The notes under the pieces are model-generated. The model did not search any database and was not told the origin of the DNA. It worked only from the letters and a program-made list of their open reading frames with translations. Of a stretch of 64,000 nucleotides of DNA, positions 58,401 to 64,000 are shown in pieces (within the stretch, counting starts at the first letter, position 1; every line of letters begins with the position of its first letter). The stretch spans positions 226,408,360-226,472,359 of the forward strand of contig NC_084793.1 of NCBI RefSeq assembly GCF_963169125.1, written 5' to 3'. The translations under genes were made by a program, and so were the position numbers. This DNA comes from Humulus lupulus. Lineage: Eukaryota; Streptophyta; Magnoliopsida; Rosales; Cannabaceae.

Positions 58401-61393
58401 TGGTAAAAATTACCAATAAACCCATTTCTAAGCATCTTTTAAAAATAGTTTTTCTCAATGCTTAAACCATGAAAATCTGCATGTATTTTTTTGAAGAAAA
58501 ATGTGTTATTAAAATGTGATTTCACATTTTACTTATGTATATTCCAAAATGTGATTTTTTTTAGGACATAAAATATGCTCTTTTAAACTATTGATAATTT
58601 ATCATAAAAAATCAGCAAGTAATATTTTATTTAAAAATACTCATGTTCATGTTAAATTATTAAACCTAACATATTTCTATATTTTTCATGCATTCCAAAT
58701 AATACAATTATCATGCATCAAAGTCTTAGTTTATTTCAAAACATGAAACCCTAAAAAACAAAGGCCTTGTTCGAATACCCTATCAAACATAAAGAAAAGT
58801 AACTAAATCATGCTTCCTTTTTACAATAGCAACTCATCATGCGTGTAAATAATTAAACAAAAGAAACAAGAGAACTCTAGGCCTAAAACAATGTCATGGC
58901 CGAACCCTATACACCATTTCCATTCAAGAATTTCCAGTTTTGTTTCTCACATGATTCATCATTTCAATACTAATATGCTTTTCTAATAATGCAATAAACA
59001 GTATAACATCAACTTTCTCATGCTTCAATTTTACACCACACTCCTTTAACAAGAAACATGTTTATTAACATTTCAAGAGAAATAAAATGAATCAAATAAT
59101 ATGGCTAGGCCGAATATGCACCCAACAATACACTTTTGTTTTTCCAAAATTGTAGTGATCCAAAAATTTTATTTTATTTAATTTTTATGTTGTAGTTTAA
59201 TTGTTTGATTTATAGAAAATATTTGAACTATTGTTTTGTGTGAATTAAAATTGATTGATTTATTGTGTTATGTTTGTTTAATTGTTAGTGTTACATTTTA
59301 TTAGGTGTGACAAAGTTACATTTATTAAATGCGTGTGTGTCGAATTTGTATGTGTGTGTGTGTGGATAATTTTTTTTTATTATTAAGAAATTAAAAGGAA
59401 AAAGGAAATGGCTTGTCATCTTTTGGGATAAGATGACAAGGCTTATCTTTAGATTGTGTTTACATTGGGATAGGGTTTAGGTGAGGAGTAAGGAGATGAA
59501 GTGTAGGGATTGAAGCATATTAGTTGGATAGGATTGGAGCTTTCACACTTGGTTTCTTTTCTTAGGTTTAGGTCACTAGGGTATTATAAATACAAGAACA
59601 TAGAAGCTTTGGAAAACCCTTTGGTGGCTACCAAAATCAAAATAGAAGAAAAGAGGAAAGGCAAAGCTTTGGTGCTAGAGGAAAGGAAGAAGAGCAAAAG
59701 GTTAAGGTCTAAGGTGGTAAGCCTTAATTTGTAGTTTGGATTCTATTTTCTTCCTTCTTTTTCTAATTTAGATTAGTATATGTTTTGATGAGCAAGATTT
59801 GGGTATTGGAGAGATATCCTAGAGGGACACAAGCTTAGGGTTCGGTCACCATCAAGAAAATCAAAGTAAGGATTTACAACTTTTGGTTTTGGTACTAGAA
59901 GCATGATAGTTTTTTTGTTGTTTTGTGTTGTTGAACTTTTGGTTTTGGAATTTTGGAACTTATTTTGTGGAATTTTGGAACTTAGTTCAAATGGTTTTGT
60001 GTGTTGTTGATTAAAGGTTCTAAAGCAAGTATGTATGAAATTGTGATTTTGAGAAATGGGTCTTTAGGGTTTCGGCTAGCATGGTAAATGGGTTCTGGAA
60101 ATTGTTTTGATTGTTCTAACTTATTTCTATGAATTGTTTATGAAGCAAAATGCATTCTAGGATGTCATGATCTATGTTTTTGAACTGTTTTGTTGATTTT
60201 GGTGCATAGGTTTCAGCCACTATATTTTTTAAAGGGTTTTTGGATTTGTTTTGGATGAATCATTATATTGCGTTGAATTTTCATACATTAGGGAGCATGA
60301 TAGAGTTGCTTGATTAATCAAAAATTATTTTGCGAGCACTTTGAGTTTCGCCCATGACATTGTTTTAGGCCTAGGTATCTATTTTAAATTGATTCAAGGC
60401 ATTATGAATATTTATGTACTAAAACTAATAGAAAAGCTGGCTAGGTTTTGTGTATTATTATTATTTATTTTATGAGCATGTTGTACTATGATTCTTGTCT
60501 TGATGATTTGAATAAAGAAGCATGATGTGATTTTGTGGTAAACTTGGTTGTTAAGTCCTATGTGTATTTCGGCCTAAGCTATATTGCATGGTGTAATTAT
60601 TCTAAATGTGCAAATGGGATTAAGGATCATTTAGAGACTTGCATAAGATGTTAGAAAGCATGTTATACCTATCCATGTCTTGTTGGTATATTATTAATGT
60701 TTTATTGGTATTTTATAATTCTATGTTACTTCCTAAATTTTATTGTTTATATATTTATTTAGCAAGCATGAGTAAACTAGGAGTAAGTTTGATGTCATGA
60801 TTTCATGATATATGCTGAAGATGAAAAGAATAGTTTCATATATTTTTTTCTTTCATTTCATTAAGAAATCTTATGATTTTATGTAAACTTATATGCTTAA
60901 AAGACAAAAGCAAATAAATGAATGACATGCTGAATTTTATTTTTAGGTTTATGAGACTAGTAAGCATGTATATCTAAGGGTGGTTTTTGTGCCATGATGA
61001 TATTGCATTTATAATTATGAATATTAAGCAAGTTGGTATATATGTTTGGAATAAAGTTTGGTATCATTTGTCTATTGTTGATTTAGGCCATGATTAGTTT
61101 GTGAGTTTTGGTTTTTATTTTTTGGGATTAAGTCTTGATGCATGATTTCCAATGGTTTTAAGATGTCAAAATGCTAGCAAGCATGCTAGGAAAATTAATA
61201 GGTAATTCGTTAAGTGTTAATAATGCTAGCTAAATTTTTGTAAAATTGTTAAGAAATAAGTGTATGATATCATAAACTTTGGCATAGTTTTCAAGAATGG
61301 TCTCACGTATGAAAGTTACATGCAAATGCATTTTTACGCGTAAATATATGTTAATCGAGTAAGTCTAAGGTCCTTGCCTGAAGACCCTTAAGG

Positions 61394-62115
61394 TAGGGGT
61401 GTTCATGGTTTGGTTTGGTGCGGTTTAGAAGAATTTTGAAACCAAACCGCTCATGCGGTTTTTTCAAAATGAAAAACCAAACCAAACCATTAAAATTAAA
61501 AAACCAAACCAAACCAAACCATAAATAAACGGTTTGGTGCGGTTTGGTTTGGTTTTAACCATATAACCAAATTATTAAATTTTTAAACTTTTTTTATTAT
61601 AAAATAATTAACTAAATAATTATAATAATTTTAGCTTTACTTTTAAGACCATAAAAGTCTACAAGAAGCTTATTGTCTTTGTTGTTGTAAGTGTAAGTAT
61701 TTTGAATCATTTTATAGAAGTGAGAAAAAGAAATGTTTACTTTCTAGACAATGTGGGACTTTACATTTTTTTTTTTAGTTTTGGAAACTTGTGCATGTAT
61801 TAAATACTACTAAAAACATGTCATAAACAATTAAATTGTTTGGTTTGGATGGTTTGGTAGATTTTACATTAACTTAAGTGTAGGGGTTCAAACCTTTGAA
61901 CCATCATTTCTAAAAACTATTTTTTTAGAAAAAATCACGGTCCGGTTTGGTTTAATTGGTTTTAAAAAATTAGAAACCATGACCAAACCATTAAAGTTGA
62001 GTGGTCCGGTTAAACCGAACCATCGAAAACGATTTCACCGGTTACGGTTTTTGGCGGTTTGGTGCGGTGCGGTTTGGTTCCAAACCACGGTTTGCGGTTT
62101 ATATGAACACCCCTA
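61394..62115. mobile_element. hAT-type MITE in L7
   Basis: 722 bp with terminal inverted repeats TAGGGGTGTTCAT...ATGAACACCCCTA and the perfect 8-bp target duplication CCTTAAGG (61386-61393 and 62116-62123). Eight-base duplications and the AGGGGTGTTCA terminus fit the hAT superfamily. No transposase is encoded. Both subterminal regions carry many short GGTTTGGT / ACCAAACC copies. Confidence 0.93.
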
Positions 62116-62495
62116 CCTTAAGGTTGATATGTGAATCGACATTGTTTTTCATGATGTTATGTGTGACATGCAAGAATGATTATGTGTATGAGCTATGCTA
62201 GAATCTAGGAAGTGGTCAACCTGTTATGAGATAGATGTCGTGAGTGGATGGCCCATGCACTCGTGGAATATGTTTAGACACATTCATGTGTGTTTTACAT
62301 GATATTAAGACAAGTATTTTGACTATTATTTTAGACTCATTGTGAAGCATTCCTACTCTTATTTTGCTTGGACCTGAGGTAAGGAAGTTAGCTAGATTTC
62401 TATTTTGTTTTGAATGGACTCTAGCTATGGATATGTATGAATTTGTTTGTGTTTGCTTAACCTAGTGCTGCGGCATTATAAAAGGCAGACGTGCC

Positions 62496-62625
62496 TAAGA
62501 TTCTGGCCAAAAGGGTACCAAGGAAATTCTGGCCAAAAGGGTGCCAGGGAAATTCATGGCCAAAAGGGTGTCAGGTGAATTATGGTCAAAAGGGTGCCAT
62601 GGAGGTGACCAAAAGGGAGTCACAT
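62496..62625 (+). repeat. About 27-bp tandem repeat in L7
   Basis: About five copies of a unit around GGCCAAAAGGGTGCCAGGGA with diverging tails. L6 keeps related but scattered copies (TGGCACCATTTTGGCC near 57669). Confidence 0.8.
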
Positions 62626-62899
62626 GTGATCATTGGACAATAGGGGAGCTATGATCTTATGTTATATGCTTATGATTATGTTGCTTATGATCTTACGTTG
62701 AATGTTTATACTCATGTTGCAAATGATCTTATGGTTTTGATTACGATGTTATGATGTACGATTATGCTTATGTTGCAAATAGTATCATGTTTATGATTAT
62801 GACTGGTGTTGATAATGATTGCTATAAGAAAAGTATGTTAAGAATGTATTAGATATGTTGTATGTCTTGTTTGTACTTCCTTACTGGTCTTTTAGCTCA

Positions 62900-62917
62900 C
62901 CCCCCCCCCCCCCCCCC
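62900..62917 (+). repeat. Poly-C run of 18 bases
   Basis: Uninterrupted C18 in the pyrimidine tract between the stem-loop and the acceptor-like AG of L7. Other L copies have 3-8 C or mixed pyrimidines here. Confidence 0.95.
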
Positions 62918-64000
62918 TTTACTTTTCCCCCTTGTAGGTAGAAAATAGATAGACTTGTTTGGCATGCACAGTGAGCTGAGTCAGTTTTCCATAAATATGT
63001 ATGTATGCTGCGGGGAGCCAATGAATGAGGAAATGATCTGGAATGTCGTAGTGCCTTGGAGTCTTTCCTATCTTAATTTATCAGTGGGATGTATTTTAGT
63101 TATTTTTAAGACTGTATAAAAATTCTCTTTTGTTTTGAACATTGGATCCAAACTCTACATGTATTTCCAATAAAGTCCCATTGTGTTTTTAGACAAAGTT
63201 ATGAAATCTTTTTAGTTGTTGTTAAAACTAGTATTTTAATAAAGATAGGCAATTAGGGGCATTATAACAATTTAATTAAAACCTAATCATGCTTCTAATC
63301 AAGAGATCATCACCATACACATTTTTATCGAAACCATATGATCAAACATAGAAATATTTTCTCAAAACATCAAATACTAATCCATGACTATAAACAAGAA
63401 TTAAACTAACATTAGGGTAGGAAATCCAAATACCTCCTTGGTAGTGTTCCAGAACACAAGGCAAATCAATCCTTAGGCACCTAGGGATTTCGAAATACAC
63501 CACCCGAAAAAAGAGAAACAATTTTCTTAGAAATTAGAAGAAGTAATCTAATCTTAAGAGGATCAAAAACCAAAACCAAAATCAAGACAAGAACATATAC
63601 CTAGAGATCTTGGAACCCCTTCCTCTTCCCCTTCTTTCTCTCTTTCTTTCTCTCTTTTTCTTTCTCTTTTTCGTGCTCTCCTCTCCCTCTTTCTCTCAAA
63701 GCTTCGACAGCCACCAAATGGGTCTACAAGGCGAGCATATTCTTCTATTTATAACATCCTAGTGACCTAACCCTAAGGAAAAGCTCAAATCCTATCCCAC
63801 AAAATAAGCTAAATCCCATCATTTCCTCTCCTTACACCTCACCTAAACCTTATCTACATGTAAACACAATCCAAAAGATAATCCTTGTCATCTAATCCCA
63901 ATAGATGACAACCCATTTTCCTTTCCCTTTTGTCTTAATCTACATGAAATAAAAATAAAACAAATACACACACACACACGCACACATAATTTCGGCAAAC

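Larger units (their letters stand above)
59151..63269 (+). repeat. Long LTR L7, same family as L6, inserted in it in opposite orientation
   Basis: TGTAGTGATCC...GGGGCATTATAACA, 4119 bp including the MITE. No coding sequence and no internal second LTR. TATA-like TATTATAAATAC at 59582. A repeat of about 27 bp lies at 62496-62625, donor-like GAG|GTAAGGAAG at 62379, stem-loop at 62886-62898, an 18-C run at 62900-62917 and acceptor CCCCCTTGTAG ending at 62937. Clear target duplication not found (AAAAT and ATTTA at the flanks). Confidence 0.78.
57007..64000 (-). repeat. Long LTR L6, split by L7 and running off the window
   Basis: Parts 57007-59150 and 63270-64000, minus strand. The inner end (minus strand ...GGGCGTTATA at 57008) matches the end of L7. 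The other part, read on the minus strand, matches the start region of L7 (GTGTGTGTGT, GTCATCT-TTGGGAT-AGATGACAAG), proving that L7 interrupts one copy. Donor-like GAG|GTAAGGAAG at 57974, hairpin AGGCT-TTT-AGCTC at 57359-57371 and acceptor CCCCCTTGCAG ending at 57335. TATA-like GTTATAAATAGAAG near 63746. Confidence 0.8.

Noticed and set aside
59510..59734. 74-codon ORF in L7
   Set aside because: Lies just around the LTR TATA-like region, is not conserved in L6 and resembles no family.

Overview
This is plant nuclear DNA made almost entirely of nested transposable elements. It holds Ty3/gypsy (Tat/Retand-like, Athila-like and chromovirus-like) and Ty1/copia LTR retrotransposons, several very long gene-free LTRs and one hAT-type MITE. 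The protein families (Athila gag-protease, Tat gags with antisense extra ORFs, TNT1-type copia) point to a large-genome flowering plant, most likely a eudicot. I cannot name the species. I see no convincing host gene, rRNA, tRNA or CRISPR array; one short exon-like stretch near 37.2 kb is uncertain.

Layout. 1-4215: 5' half of a minus-strand gypsy element (GYP-1). 4216-15253: leader and LTR of a minus-strand copia element (COP-1), split by an 8.9-kb non-autonomous gypsy element (GYP-2, 5909-14801, TSD ACCTA) that keeps gag and protease, has no RT or integrase, and carries a spliced antisense gene. 15586-17494: a long LTR (L1). 17495-20706: integrase, repeat-rich 3' region and antisense ORF remnant of another Tat-like element (GYP-3). 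20707-22403: minus-strand chromovirus protease-RT-RNase H fragment. 22404-37113: Athila-like element (ATH) without RT/integrase. Its protease is split by a 4-kb solo LTR (L2, TSD CTGTG) and its 3' LTR by a 5.9-kb gag-only element (TRG, 31182-37092, TSD CATAG) whose LTRs carry a GAGGCCATGG minisatellite. 37341-40962: long LTR L3. 40963-45180: gag-containing Tat-like fragment (GYP-4) split by solo LTR L4. 45181-57006: copia LTR (COP-2) split by long LTR L5, itself split by a nearly complete copia element (COP-3, 48493-55436, TSD GAACA). 57007-64000: long LTR L6 on the minus strand, split by same-family L7 in the opposite orientation (59151-63269), which carries a 722-bp hAT MITE (61394-62115, TSD CCTTAAGG).

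How it fits together. GYP-2 and TRG belong to one family: same termini, identical 15-nt polypurine tract, near-identical primer-binding site and related gag. Both lack the enzymes needed to move, so they must have been mobilised in trans. L1-L7 look like LTRs of one broad superfamily and share an intron-like pair of splice signals and a hairpin with co-varying stem. Most internal stop codons are of the CAA/CAG/CGA/TGG type, as expected from cytosine deamination in methylated, silenced elements. The deepest nest is five levels: GYP-4, COP-2, L6, L7, MITE.
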